Below, piece after piece: positions 25,734 through 35,092 of a DNA stretch of 64,000 nt. The position numbers were made by a program, and so were the translations under genes. Each line of letters starts with the position of its first letter. Within the stretch, counting starts at the first letter, position 1. The notes beneath the pieces were generated by a model that was not told the origin of the DNA, searched no databases, and was given only the letters and a program-made list of their open reading frames with translations. The DNA comes from Haloarcula nitratireducens (GTDB lineage Archaea > Halobacteriota > Halobacteria > Halobacteriales > Haloarculaceae): positions 124,001 through 188,000 of the forward strand of contig NZ_RKLT01000003.1 of NCBI RefSeq assembly GCF_019599505.1, given 5' to 3'.

Positions 25734-27809
25734 ATGCATCACCCCGGCCCACCGCGCTTCTGCACCGTCGACGAGTCGGTCGAACTGGCACCACGGCGAC
25801 CGGATCCAGACGCCGACTTCCGATGGCGGCTCGCGGACGCGCCGTCGTCGAGTTCGGTCTCGCTGGGCGACGGACCCGTCGTCCACCTCGAACCGGACGT
25901 CCCCGGCACTTACCGCGCGGAGCTCTCCGCACCGGACGGGACGCACACGCAGACGGTACGCGCGTTCCCGGCCTCGACCACACAGACAGTCCGATTCAGC
26001 GTCACCGAGGACGACGTCGTCGAGGGCAATCCCGCCGACGTCGCCGACGCCGAGAACTGCGTCGTCTTCGGGAAGTTCAACGACTTCACGATGGGCAGTC
26101 ACTGGGCGACCGAAACAGCGGGCGAGTGGGTTCTGGAGGCGGAACTCCCGCCGGGGGCACACGAGGCGATCTTCGCGTTCGACGGGGAGTTCGACCCGTA
26201 CGCGACCGACGAAGTCACTATCGAAGGCGCGGGTCGCCCGCGCATCGAACTCGATAGCCGCCGCGAGGGCGGAGAACTGGTCGTCACCGCCGACGCGCGC
26301 GCCGCGCCCGACGGGAGCGACCCCGACGTGGAGTTTCACTTCGACGACCGGGATTCGCTCGGCGAAGCGACGGTCGATATCGACGGCGACGAACTCCGGG
26401 TCGCGACCGACTCGTTACCGGTCCTCTCCCGCGTCCACGCCGTCGCCGTCGCCGAACAGCACAGCATCGCCGACACGCTCGAGATCCGTTGCGGCGCGTC
26501 CGGGGACCTCACTATCTCCCGCCCCGCGGACGCCCCCGAGTGGGCCGACGACGCCACCATCTACGAGATCTTCGTCCGCGAGTTCGTCGGCGACATCGCC
26601 GAGACGTCCTTCGAGGAGATCGAGCGCCGGGTTCCGTACGTCGAGTCGCTGGGCGTCGACGTGGTCTGGTTCACGCCCGTCGTTCAGAGCCCCACCCGAC
26701 ACGGCTATCACATCACGGACCTCTTCGACACCGCCACCGACCTCGGCACGCGCGAGGAGTTCCGGTCGCTGGTCGACCGGTTCCACGAGGCCGGTATCCG
26801 CGTCGTCTTCGACCTCGTCGTCAACCACACCTCGCGGGACCACCCGCACTTCCAGTTTCACCGCGCCGGCGTCCCCGAGTACGCCGATTACTACGAGCGG
26901 GTCCCCGCCGAGGCGGACGTGACGGACGTGGACTGGGCCGGCGACGACGCGCCGGGACTCTACTTCAACTGGACGCGAATCCCCAACGTCAACTACGACT
27001 CGCTCTCCGTCCGCCGGTGGATGCTCGACGTGGTCGAGGAGTGGGCCGACGAAGTCGACGGCTTCCGGTGTGACGTAGCGTGGGGCGTCCCGCACGGCTT
27101 CTGGAAGGAGGTCCGCGAGCGGGTGAAGGCCCACGACTCCGAGTTCCTCCTGCTCGACGAGACGGTGCCACACCGCGACGCCGCCTTCCGGGAGAACGAG
27201 TTCGACGTCCACTACGACCCGGACTTCTACTTCGCCCTGCGGGACGTCGGCCGCGGCAAGGAACCGGCGACGGCGCTGTTCGACGCCCTGGCGGAGTCCC
27301 AGCGGTGGGGCTACCCCGACCGCGCGGTTCACATGCGCTACGTCGAGAACCACGACGAGGACCGCTACCGCGACGAGTGCGGGTCGGAACCGCTCCGGGC
27401 CGCCGTCGGCGCGACGTTCACCGTCCCCGGCGCGCCCATGATCTACTACGGACAGGAGCGCGGCGTCGAGGACCAGCGCGGGACGATGCGCTGGCACGAC
27501 GGCGACAGCGACCTCACGGAGTTCCACCGCCGACTGGTGACCGTTCGGGACGAACACCCCGCGCTACGCGCACCCGGCGTCGACCCGGTCGAGTGGACTG
27601 TCGTCGACGGCGACGAGGGCGGCGTCGTCGCCTACGAGCGCGCCGACGGCGACGAGACGCTCGCGGTCGTCCTGAACTTCGCCGCCGAGGACGCGACGGT
27701 GACCCTCGACCGCGAGGTGACCGGCCGCGACCTCCTCTCGGAGACCGACGTGACGGCCGACGACGGCCTTCGCGTCGCCGACGTGGTCGTGACGCGCGTC
27801 GCCGAATGA
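25734..27809 (+). CDS. GH13 alpha-amylase family glycosidase
   Basis: 691 residues. The first 260 residues are beta domains typical of cyclomaltodextrinase/neopullulanase-like enzymes (two small beta-sandwiches), then a TIM barrel from about 275. Catalytic residues are in place: nucleophile Asp447 in GFRCDVAWG, acid/base Glu476 in LLLDETVPH and Asp541 in VENHDEDR; also DLVVNHTS. The end is a C-terminal beta domain. No signal peptide, so it acts in the cytoplasm on imported malto-oligosaccharides. Divergent from malE and upstream of the ATPase gene. Confidence 0.92.
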   Translation: MHHPGPPRFCTVDESVELAPRRPDPDADFRWRLADAPSSSSVSLGDGPVVHLEPDVPGTYRAELSAPDGTHTQTVRAFPASTTQTVRFSVTEDDVVEGNPADVADAENCVVFGKFNDFTMGSHWATETAGEWVLEAELPPGAHEAIFAFDGEFDPYATDEVTIEGAGRPRIELDSRREGGELVVTADARAAPDGSDPDVEFHFDDRDSLGEATVDIDGDELRVATDSLPVLSRVHAVAVAEQHSIADTLEIRCGASGDLTISRPADAPEWADDATIYEIFVREFVGDIAETSFEEIERRVPYVESLGVDVVWFTPVVQSPTRHGYHITDLFDTATDLGTREEFRSLVDRFHEAGIRVVFDLVVNHTSRDHPHFQFHRAGVPEYADYYERVPAEADVTDVDWAGDDAPGLYFNWTRIPNVNYDSLSVRRWMLDVVEEWADEVDGFRCDVAWGVPHGFWKEVRERVKAHDSEFLLLDETVPHRDAAFRENEFDVHYDPDFYFALRDVGRGKEPATALFDALAESQRWGYPDRAVHMRYVENHDEDRYRDECGSEPLRAAVGATFTVPGAPMIYYGQERGVEDQRGTMRWHDGDSDLTEFHRRLVTVRDEHPALRAPGVDPVEWTVVDGDEGGVVAYERADGDETLAVVLNFAAEDATVTLDREVTGRDLLSETDVTADDGLRVADVVVTRVAE

Positions 27810-27910
27810 CAAATTCGCCTTCGTCCCTTCGGCCGTCCGACAAGCGTGAACGGTTATCGTTCCGCAGCCCGTTCCGGAAACTCCTACGAAATTTCCCCTC
27901 ACAGATTCAC

Positions 27911-27916
27911 TTTTTT
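27911..27916 (+). terminator. T6 tract between GH13 and ATPase genes
   Basis: Six T residues in a GC-rich context, 100 bases after the GH13 stop and just before the TATA-like CATTTATC (about 27923) of the next gene. It may end GH13 transcripts and shows the ATPase gene probably has its own promoter. Confidence 0.4.
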
Positions 27917-27955
27917 GGGGAACATTTATCATGCGGGACACGTACACGGGTACTA

Positions 27956-29119
27956 ATGGCGAGTCTCGAACTGAAGACACTGAGAAAGGAATTCGACGGT
28001 GGGTCCATCGTCGCGGTCGACGACCTGGAACTGTTCATCGAGGACGGGGAGTTCGTGACGGTCGTCGGACCGTCCGGCTGCGGGAAGTCGACGACGCTGC
28101 GGATGATCGCCGGGCTGGAACGACCGTCCAGCGGCCGCATCCACATCGGCGGCAACGACATCACCGACGTCCACGCGCGCCACCGCGACGTGGCGATGGT
28201 GTTCCAGAACTACGCGCTGTACCCGCACAAGACCATCCAGCAGAACATGGCCTTCGGCCTGCGGATGAGCACGGACATGTCCGCCGAGGAGCGCGAACAG
28301 CGCGTCTACGAGGCCGCCGAGATGATGGGCATCGAGGACCTGCTCGACGACACGCCCGAGGAACTCTCCGGCGGGCAGAAACAGCGCGTCGCGCTCGGTC
28401 GCGCGATCGTGCGCGAACCCGACGTGTTCCTCTTCGACGAGCCGCTGTCGAACCTGGACGCGAAACTGCGGACGACGATGCGAACCGAGATCCAGCGCCT
28501 CCAGGAGGAACTGGGCATCACGTCGGTGTACGTCACGCACGACCAGGAGGAGGCGATGACGATGGGCGACCGCATCGTCATCCTCAACGACGGGAAGCTC
28601 CAGCAGACGGGCAAACCCACCGACGTGTACCAGAACCCCGCCAACCAGTTCGTGGCCGGGTTCGTCGGGTCGCCGTCGATGAACTTCATCGACGTCGGGG
28701 CCGAGCCCCTCGCTGACGGCGTCCGCTTGACCGGCTCGGACGGCGCGTTCTCCTACGACCTCACGTCGGGTCGAGCCGACGCGTTCGGCGACATCGCCGG
28801 CGGCTCGTACGTCCTCGGCATCCGCCCGGAACACGTCGTCGTCGGCGAGGACGGCGGACAGGACGCCGTCCCGGCGACGGTGGACGTGGTCGAACCCGTC
28901 GGGAGCGACAACTACCTGTATCTGGACCTCGGCTCGGAGTCCCGGAGCTTCGACACCGAGGACGCACCGGACTTCATCGCCCGCGTCCCGGCCGACATCG
29001 AGCCGGAAGTCGGCGACCTGATCCACATCTCCTTCGAGGAGTCCTCGGTCCACCTCTTCGACACCCGGACGGGCGAGGCGGTCACGGCCACCGAAGAACC
29101 GGCCGTCACCGCCCCGTAG
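27956..29119 (+). CDS. malK: ABC transporter ATP-binding protein (MalK/MsmX/UgpC type)
   Basis: 387 residues. Walker A GPSGCGKSTT, Q-loop FQNYALYPH, signature LSGGQKQRVALGRA, Walker B VFLFDEPLSNLDAK and switch THDQEEAMT are intact; the C-terminal 140 residues are the TOBE/OB regulatory part (VLGIRPEHVVV). It energises sugar import and likely works with MalF/MalG across the GH13 gene. Start at MASLELKTLRKEF, the family N-terminus; a much longer open frame upstream overlaps GH13 and is not coding. Confidence 0.94.
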   Translation: MASLELKTLRKEFDGGSIVAVDDLELFIEDGEFVTVVGPSGCGKSTTLRMIAGLERPSSGRIHIGGNDITDVHARHRDVAMVFQNYALYPHKTIQQNMAFGLRMSTDMSAEEREQRVYEAAEMMGIEDLLDDTPEELSGGQKQRVALGRAIVREPDVFLFDEPLSNLDAKLRTTMRTEIQRLQEELGITSVYVTHDQEEAMTMGDRIVILNDGKLQQTGKPTDVYQNPANQFVAGFVGSPSMNFIDVGAEPLADGVRLTGSDGAFSYDLTSGRADAFGDIAGGSYVLGIRPEHVVVGEDGGQDAVPATVDVVEPVGSDNYLYLDLGSESRSFDTEDAPDFIARVPADIEPEVGDLIHISFEESSVHLFDTRTGEAVTATEEPAVTAP

Positions 29120-29259
29120 CAGCGGCACACAGCGCAACCCGTTTTCCGGAGCCGGGCCGGTGAGTGGCGGCCTCGCGGTGGAAAAACTGCGCGCGCTTCT
29201 CTACGCCTCACTTTTCGCCGTTTCGATTTCGAGGTTCTGAGCGCGCGCTCAGAACCCCG

Positions 29260-31266
29260 CTACTCCGCGGCTTCCGGTGCGCTGACTCCCCGTTCGCCGG
29301 CCTCCTCCAGGTGGGCGATGGTCGCCAGTCGCAGCGCGTGGGGCCACCCGAGCGGCGTCGCGGAATCGGGCGTGCCGTCGTCGAACAACTGCTCGGGGAG
29401 ATAGCCGTTCGCTCGGACGAGCGACCCGCCGGGGAGGATCTCGCGCAGGAGGTCCCGCGACCGGCGGTACGCGCCGGCGGCTCGGTCGTCGTCGACGGCG
29501 TCGAGGAGGCTGCCGAGTTCGGCGGCCGCGTTGGCCCCCCACGCCGTCGAGACGGTCCAGACCTTCTCGTCGGCCTGTCCGTGACAGCGCCAGTCGTCGC
29601 CCTCGAAGCGGACGAGGCCGCGGATGGCGTCGGTCTCGCGTTCGAGACCGTCGAGCGTCGCCTCGACGTGGGTCACGAGGCGGTCAAGCGTCGCCGCCGA
29701 GAGGTCGGCGACGGCGGCGTACTCCCGGAACGCACCGGGCAGGGCGAGCGACCCGGAGTCGAGGCGCTCGTCGAGTTCGCCCTCGTGTTCTCGCAGCGCG
29801 TAGAACTCCCCCGTCCAGAGGCTGTCGAGGCCGCCGAGGACGGCGTCGGCCTGCGCCCGAGCGTGGTCTCGAAGCTCCGCCGAGACCGGGGCTCGCGCGA
29901 CGGCGGCGTAGGCGTGGAGGAAGGTGGCGGCGGTGTGGACGAACCGGCCCTGCATGTTCTCCCAGGCGTTCTGACAGGCGATAGGGAGGCCGTCGGCCTC
30001 CAGCGTGTCGTCGAGGCTGTCGACGGCGTCCTCGATGGTCCGTTCGAGTCCCTCGGGGTCGTCGGGGTCGCCGGTCCGCAGGAACGTCGCGAGGAAGCCG
30101 ACGATGCTGCCCGTCTGGTCGGCCTGATAGTCGGTATCTGCCCCCGTTTCGAGGCGGGCGTTGGCCCACCCGGGCGCGAGCGTCTCGTCGCCGGGCCAGA
30201 CGCGGTGAGGCCAGCTCCCGTCGTCGAGTTGGCTCCGACGGTAGAAGTCCGCCGACCGCTGGTGCCAGTGGTCGATGTCGACGTCCAGCGTCCGCGCGCT
30301 GTCGAGGAGGAACCGCGATATCTCGCTGTCGTCGCGGAACCAGGTATAGCCGTACCCCCCGGAGGTGACGTAGAAGGGGTCGAAGTCCGGCCCGGCGATG
30401 CGGGCTCCGTTCTCGGCCGACAACAGGGAGACGACCCGCAAGTCGGAGACGACGGTCTCGCGTCTAGGCGTCGAGTCGGGAAGCGACCAGTCGCGCGCCG
30501 CGTCGCTCTCGGTCCGAAGCGAGCCGGCGTCGGCGTACTCGCCGGCCGCCCGTTCGACGGTCGAGAGCGCCGACTCGCGGTCGGTTTCCCCTCGCTCGGC
30601 CAGGAGCGTCACGAGGGTGACGGTGCCGTCCTCGAACGGTGCGGTGAGGAGGACGCCACTGGTCATCACCGCGTCCTCGTACCGTTCCTCGTCGGTTCGG
30701 CGCGGGAACTCGACGGGCTCGTCGTCGACCAGTTCGTCGAACCGCTCGGGGATCTGTCCGTGAACCTCCTCGAACCCCGTCGAGATCCCGACGTAGTCGT
30801 GCTCGCGGCGGTGGTACGCCTCGACGGCGTCCCCGTGGAACAGGAGGCTGGTCTGGCCCTCGCGGCCGTCGGGCGCGAACCGCACGTACGCCCGCAAGTC
30901 GGGGTTCTCGGGCGCGTCGCCGACGAGTTCGAACTGGGTGACGTGCGCGCGGCCGAGAGTCAGGTCTCGCTGGTGGACTTCCCATCCGTCGCGGTCGTGG
31001 ACTGTCTCGACGACCCCCGCGTCGTCGTATCGCTGGTCGGCGTCGGCGTCGAACCACTCGCCGGCGACGCCGAAGCGAGAGCTGTCGATCCCCGAGAGAC
31101 CGCTGAGCGGATAGGAGTAGTCGCGAAGCGCCCCGTCGTCGTCGACGTGCACGAGGCGGTCACCGCGTCCGGAGAAGGTGCCAGTCGTAGAGCGGAGTTC
31201 GCCCGGGAACTTCCGGTCGTGGTCCCGGTTGCGCTTGTAATCGTTCAACGATGTCCGAAGCGTCAT
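29260..31266 (-). CDS. GH15 glucoamylase-like glycosidase
   Basis: 668 residues from MTLRTSLNDYKRN (an ATG two codons earlier is equally possible). N-terminal beta-sandwich (about 1-270), then an (alpha/alpha)6 barrel with YTWFRDDSE, DGSWPHRVWPGD, the catalytic-acid segment AWENMQGRF and the base segment LPEQLF followed by SATPLGWPHAL. Inverting exo-hydrolase that frees glucose from alpha-glucan or trehalose-like ends. No signal peptide: cytoplasmic. A TATA box about 25 bases upstream makes the mRNA nearly leaderless. Confidence 0.88.
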   Translation of the reverse strand: MTLRTSLNDYKRNRDHDRKFPGELRSTTGTFSGRGDRLVHVDDDGALRDYSYPLSGLSGIDSSRFGVAGEWFDADADQRYDDAGVVETVHDRDGWEVHQRDLTLGRAHVTQFELVGDAPENPDLRAYVRFAPDGREGQTSLLFHGDAVEAYHRREHDYVGISTGFEEVHGQIPERFDELVDDEPVEFPRRTDEERYEDAVMTSGVLLTAPFEDGTVTLVTLLAERGETDRESALSTVERAAGEYADAGSLRTESDAARDWSLPDSTPRRETVVSDLRVVSLLSAENGARIAGPDFDPFYVTSGGYGYTWFRDDSEISRFLLDSARTLDVDIDHWHQRSADFYRRSQLDDGSWPHRVWPGDETLAPGWANARLETGADTDYQADQTGSIVGFLATFLRTGDPDDPEGLERTIEDAVDSLDDTLEADGLPIACQNAWENMQGRFVHTAATFLHAYAAVARAPVSAELRDHARAQADAVLGGLDSLWTGEFYALREHEGELDERLDSGSLALPGAFREYAAVADLSAATLDRLVTHVEATLDGLERETDAIRGLVRFEGDDWRCHGQADEKVWTVSTAWGANAAAELGSLLDAVDDDRAAGAYRRSRDLLREILPGGSLVRANGYLPEQLFDDGTPDSATPLGWPHALRLATIAHLEEAGERGVSAPEAAE

Positions 31267-31289
31267 TGCCACTACCCAACACGTCCCTC

Positions 31290-31299
31290 GTTATAAAAT
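31290..31299 (-). promoter_or_regulatory. TATA box of GH15 gene
   Basis: Minus-strand GATTTTATAA lies about 25 bases from the start codon, the spacing expected for a leaderless haloarchaeal transcript. Confidence 0.55.
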
Positions 31300-31364
31300 C
31301 TGCTGTAATACTTTTTCGTTCTTGCAGACGGCCGACGGCGTCGAGGTCGACCGCTCGACGGCGC

Positions 31365-33764
31365 TCAGACCGACCGGACGACGGCCGCCGTTCCGACGGC
31401 CGAGAGGTCGCCGGTCGCCGCGACGACGGTGACGCGAGCCGCGTCGTCGAGGGCGACGGTCACGTCCACGTCGCCGCCATCTACGTGGACCGTTTCGGCG
31501 CGCGTCTTCGCCACGAGGTCATCGCCGTCCGTGTGACCGGTGATCCGGGCGGTGTCGCCGTCGCGCTCGACGCTCACGTCGAGTTCCGGACCGTCGGCCA
31601 GCGGACTGCCGCCGTAGCGCTCTTCGACGACGGCGGGGGTCTCGACGGGTTCGCCCGCGTCGACGCTCCACGCCAGCCTGACGAACTGCGCGTTGGTCCA
31701 CGAGAGCGGCGTCGCGCTGGACGTGCCCTCGCCGAACGCCCAGTCGAAGTCGTTCTCGCCGTCCTCGTCCCAGACCTGTTCGGGGAGCATCCGCCCGTCG
31801 TTGGCGAAGGCCGCGAGCGTCGCGAGGAGGGCCTCGGGTTCGAAGTCCGGGTCGTCGAGCAGCAGTTCGTACTCGCCGCGTTCGCCGGTGAAGAAGGGCC
31901 AGATGCGCCCCTTCCCGGTCATGTCGGGTTGCCACGGCGCGCCCGGCTGGACGCGCTTCTCGCCGTAGCCGTCGCCGGTGTAGCGGTACCACCCCGGCCC
32001 GTGGGGCGTCTCGACCATGATGTCGTCGTCGTACTCCGCGACGGAGTTGCGGATCGTCGGGTCGTCGGCCGGGAGGATACCCAATCGGACGGGTTCGAGG
32101 AACCCGCCGTCCATGATGTTCCGCTCGTCGAGCATCCCGCCGCCGTTGTTGTGGGTACGCAACTCGCCGTCGTCCGGGTTGCCCTCGTCGGTAATACGGA
32201 CGTAGTACGGCGTGTTCGTGTGTTTCTCGGTACCGGTCGTCGTCGCGTGCCACTCCTCGAGATTCCGGACCCAGTGGTCGGCGACGCCCAGATAGGCGAC
32301 GGCGTCGGCGTCCTCGCCGGCGTCGATGGCGAGGTCGGCGGCACAGACCAGGCCGGCGATCTCGGCGGCCGTCGTCGAGGGGGAGTAACCGGGTTCCTCC
32401 TCCCAGCGCTCCTGCTGTGAGTGCGGGCCGTTCCCGACCAGATAGTCCGAGGAGAGACGGACGTTCTCGTAGCCGTAGGTCGCCTCCTCGAAGTCGTAGC
32501 CGTGGCGCTCTTTCAGTTGCTGGGCCATCACCTGCGGGAAGGCGATCTCGTCCATCTGTTCGCCGCCCCAGCGGGTGCGGCCGTCGAGGAACGTGTTCTG
32601 CGGGAGGAAGCCGTCGGACTCCTGCTGGTAGGCGTAGACGTACTCCGTCGCGTCGATGGCGCTCTGCGCGTCGCCGATGGCGTCGAAGGCGGTGTAGGCC
32701 TGATAGAGGTCCCGGGGCCAGACGTAGTTGTAGCCGTAGTCCCGCGGGTCGTTAGCGTCGACGGCGTCGCCCCACGGGACCGACGGGCTGGCGATGCCCG
32801 CGCCGGGGAACGCCTTGGAGTCGGCGGCTTTCATCACCATCACGGCGGTCTTGTACTGGGCCAACAGGTCGTCGTCGCCGGCGACGCTGTCGGGCACCGG
32901 CACGTCGTCGAGGTACCGCTCCCACGAGTCGGCGTAGGCCGCGCGGACGTCCTCGAAGGGGTCGTCGAGGGCGGCTTCGGCAGTAACGAGGGCGGCCTCG
33001 TCGTCTCTCTCCTCGGCGAAGCCCAGCGCCAGCGTCGTCTCGTGACTCGACAGCGTACCGGCCAAGACGACGTTGCCGCGGGCCTCGTCGTGGCGCTCGT
33101 CCGTCGCACCGGTCTCTAAGAGCGCCGCCTCGACGCTGCCCTCGCGGACGTCCACGGTGGTCCAGTCGAACCCGTCGGCGCTCGCGACGCCAAGTCCCAC
33201 GTCGATCGGGTCGCCCTGTTCGGTCAGGAACGCCGGTTCGGCGTCCTCGGGCGCGTCGTGGGCCGCGAGCAGTGCGTCCTCGCGTGCGCGAGCGACGTCG
33301 TGGTCGGCGTGACAGGACAGCGCCGGGTCGACGACGACGTGGAGGTCGTAGCCGTCGCCCTCGAAGTCCACGTCGAGGAGGAGAGCGTCCTCGTCGGGGT
33401 GGGGGACGTGCTCGACGGTCAGCGACCAATCGCGGTCGTCGGTCGGCCGGGCGGTCTGGCGGAAGAGGAGCGCGTCCTCGCTGACGGCCTCGGTCGAGCG
33501 CTCGACGGCCGTCGGCAGGTCGCGTCGCTCCCGGAAGGTTCGGGCGGCGTAGCCCCCGCCGTCGGTGACGAGGAAGTCCAGTTCGCGGACGTTCATCACG
33601 TCGATTCGGGGAAACCGAACCTCGGTGACCGCGCCTTCGGTCAGGGTATACCAGACGCGTGACGGGTCCGCGTCGTCGTGGTCGGCGACGGTGCCGAACC
33701 CGTACTTCTCGCCGACGGTCCACGTCGCATCGGCGGTCGCTGTCGGAATCGCTTCTCGTGTCAT
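31365..33764 (-). CDS. GH15 glucoamylase/glucodextranase-like glycosidase
   Basis: 799 residues. Bacterial-type glucoamylase: N-terminal super-beta-sandwich (1 to about 275, starting with TWTVGEKYGFGT), (alpha/alpha)6 barrel with NYVWPRDLYQAY, LPQNTFLDGRTRWGGEQMDE, acid segment ERWEEEPGYSPST and base segment LPEQVWDEDG, then a C-terminal beta domain. Hydrolyses glucose from non-reducing ends of malto-oligosaccharides. Second GH15 in the locus, only about 25% alike in motifs to the first, so not a recent duplicate. No signal peptide. Confidence 0.9.
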   Translation of the reverse strand: MTREAIPTATADATWTVGEKYGFGTVADHDDADPSRVWYTLTEGAVTEVRFPRIDVMNVRELDFLVTDGGGYAARTFRERRDLPTAVERSTEAVSEDALLFRQTARPTDDRDWSLTVEHVPHPDEDALLLDVDFEGDGYDLHVVVDPALSCHADHDVARAREDALLAAHDAPEDAEPAFLTEQGDPIDVGLGVASADGFDWTTVDVREGSVEAALLETGATDERHDEARGNVVLAGTLSSHETTLALGFAEERDDEAALVTAEAALDDPFEDVRAAYADSWERYLDDVPVPDSVAGDDDLLAQYKTAVMVMKAADSKAFPGAGIASPSVPWGDAVDANDPRDYGYNYVWPRDLYQAYTAFDAIGDAQSAIDATEYVYAYQQESDGFLPQNTFLDGRTRWGGEQMDEIAFPQVMAQQLKERHGYDFEEATYGYENVRLSSDYLVGNGPHSQQERWEEEPGYSPSTTAAEIAGLVCAADLAIDAGEDADAVAYLGVADHWVRNLEEWHATTTGTEKHTNTPYYVRITDEGNPDDGELRTHNNGGGMLDERNIMDGGFLEPVRLGILPADDPTIRNSVAEYDDDIMVETPHGPGWYRYTGDGYGEKRVQPGAPWQPDMTGKGRIWPFFTGERGEYELLLDDPDFEPEALLATLAAFANDGRMLPEQVWDEDGENDFDWAFGEGTSSATPLSWTNAQFVRLAWSVDAGEPVETPAVVEERYGGSPLADGPELDVSVERDGDTARITGHTDGDDLVAKTRAETVHVDGGDVDVTVALDDAARVTVVAATGDLSAVGTAAVVRSV

Positions 33765-33902
33765 ACGGGAGCCTATACGACCAGTACCTTAATGGTTTCT
33801 CAAGGCGTAATGAACTATTACAACGGATTTGCCGCTATGGGAGGCAACGCGTCTCTCGATACCGAACGAAATTACTTGCCACACCGGTGATGATGGGATA
33901 AC
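33765..33902. promoter_or_regulatory. Divergent control region between GH15 and TrmB genes
   Basis: 138 bases. AT-rich stretches TACCTTAATGG and GAACTATTACAACGG could be minus-strand promoter parts, and AACGAAATTACTT (33865-33877), 26 bases before the TrmB start, fits BRE-TATA spacing for a leaderless mRNA. Confidence 0.45.
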
Positions 33903-34952
33903 ATGGACGATTCGACGCTCGCGGACCGACTCACGCAGCTGGGACTCTCGGAGAAGGAGGTGGACACGTATCTCTCGATCCTTCGGAACGGCGAGGCGAA
34001 AGCCAGCGAGATCGCCGACAACACCGGCGTCTCCAAGCGATACGTCTACAGCATCAGCGAATCGCTCGAAGACCGCGGCTTCGTCGAGGTCAACGACCAC
34101 GTCGTCCCGACGACGATCCGGGCGCGCCCGCCGTCGGAGGTCGTCGAATCGCTGACGAACCAGCTCTCGGAGATGGAATCGGCGCTCGACTCCCGCTACT
34201 CCGACACCGAACGGCGCGCTCAGCAGTTCGACGTCATCAAGTCCCGCGTGACCGTCGTCAAACGGCTCACGGAGTACATCTCGAACGCCGCCGACGAAGT
34301 GATGCTGTCGGTCCCACAGCAGTATCTCCCGGAGATCGCCGACGAACTCGAAGCGGCCGTCGACCGGGGCGTGCTGGCACTGCTGGTCGTCAGCAACGCG
34401 ACCGACATCGAGAACGAGGACGTGGCCGGGATGGCCTCGGTCGCTCGATCGTGGCAACAGGAGATGCCGATCGTCCTCACCGTCGACGGGCAGTTCGGGC
34501 TGGTCGCCCCCGCCGATATGATCATACGGTCGAACTCCGACCAGCGGGCGATCGCGTTCGTACAGGAGCAGCTCGTGCCGGTCCTCTCAGGTTCTTTCCT
34601 CGGCAACTACTGGCCGATGGCGACCGAGCTGTACGTCGCCGAACCGCGCGAACTACCCGCGACCTACCGACGGTTCCGCCAACCGGTGTTACAGGCGACG
34701 CTTCGGTTGCGCGCCGGCGACCCGGTCCACGTCACCGCGTCGGTCCACCCGGTACAAGCCGACACCGACGTAGAGACGCTCAAGGGGACCGTCGTCGACA
34801 CGCGACAGGGCCTCGTCGAACCCCAGACCAACGCCTACCCAATCGAGCACACGCTCGTCGTCGATACGGGCGAGGAGACGGTCACGATCGGCGGACCGGG
34901 GTCGTTCATCGAGGACTACGAGGCCGAGGAGATCATCCTCTCTGAGCCCTAA
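33903..34952 (+). CDS. trmB: TrmB family sugar-sensing transcriptional regulator
   Basis: 349 residues. N-terminal winged helix (LGLSEKEVDTYLSILRNGE, SEIADNTGVSKRYVYSI), coiled-coil dimer segment (about 85-110), then the TrmB sugar-binding region and a C-terminal beta domain (PVLQATLRLRAGDPVHVTAS). In other euryarchaea TrmB proteins control maltose transport or glycolysis/gluconeogenesis genes in response to sugars. Placed at the end of the malto-oligosaccharide locus and divergent from a glucoamylase gene, so local control is likely. Confidence 0.9.
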   Translation: MDDSTLADRLTQLGLSEKEVDTYLSILRNGEAKASEIADNTGVSKRYVYSISESLEDRGFVEVNDHVVPTTIRARPPSEVVESLTNQLSEMESALDSRYSDTERRAQQFDVIKSRVTVVKRLTEYISNAADEVMLSVPQQYLPEIADELEAAVDRGVLALLVVSNATDIENEDVAGMASVARSWQQEMPIVLTVDGQFGLVAPADMIIRSNSDQRAIAFVQEQLVPVLSGSFLGNYWPMATELYVAEPRELPATYRRFRQPVLQATLRLRAGDPVHVTASVHPVQADTDVETLKGTVVDTRQGLVEPQTNAYPIEHTLVVDTGEETVTIGGPGSFIEDYEAEEIILSEP

Positions 34953-35092
34953 CGGCGGCTCGGTTCGGGCCGTCGGTAGATGAGGTCGCCGTCGCCCCTG
35001 TCTGTCTCTCCGCGCATCGCTCGTGGTCTCTCGGTGTCAGACAACAGGGCCCTCCTCTACTCACCGTTCGACCGGGGCCCACAGGACCCCTC

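Noticed and set aside
27080..27955. N-terminal extension of the ABC ATPase
   Set aside because: The frame is open but overlaps the GH13 gene and is Arg/Pro-rich; the ATPase family starts at 27956.
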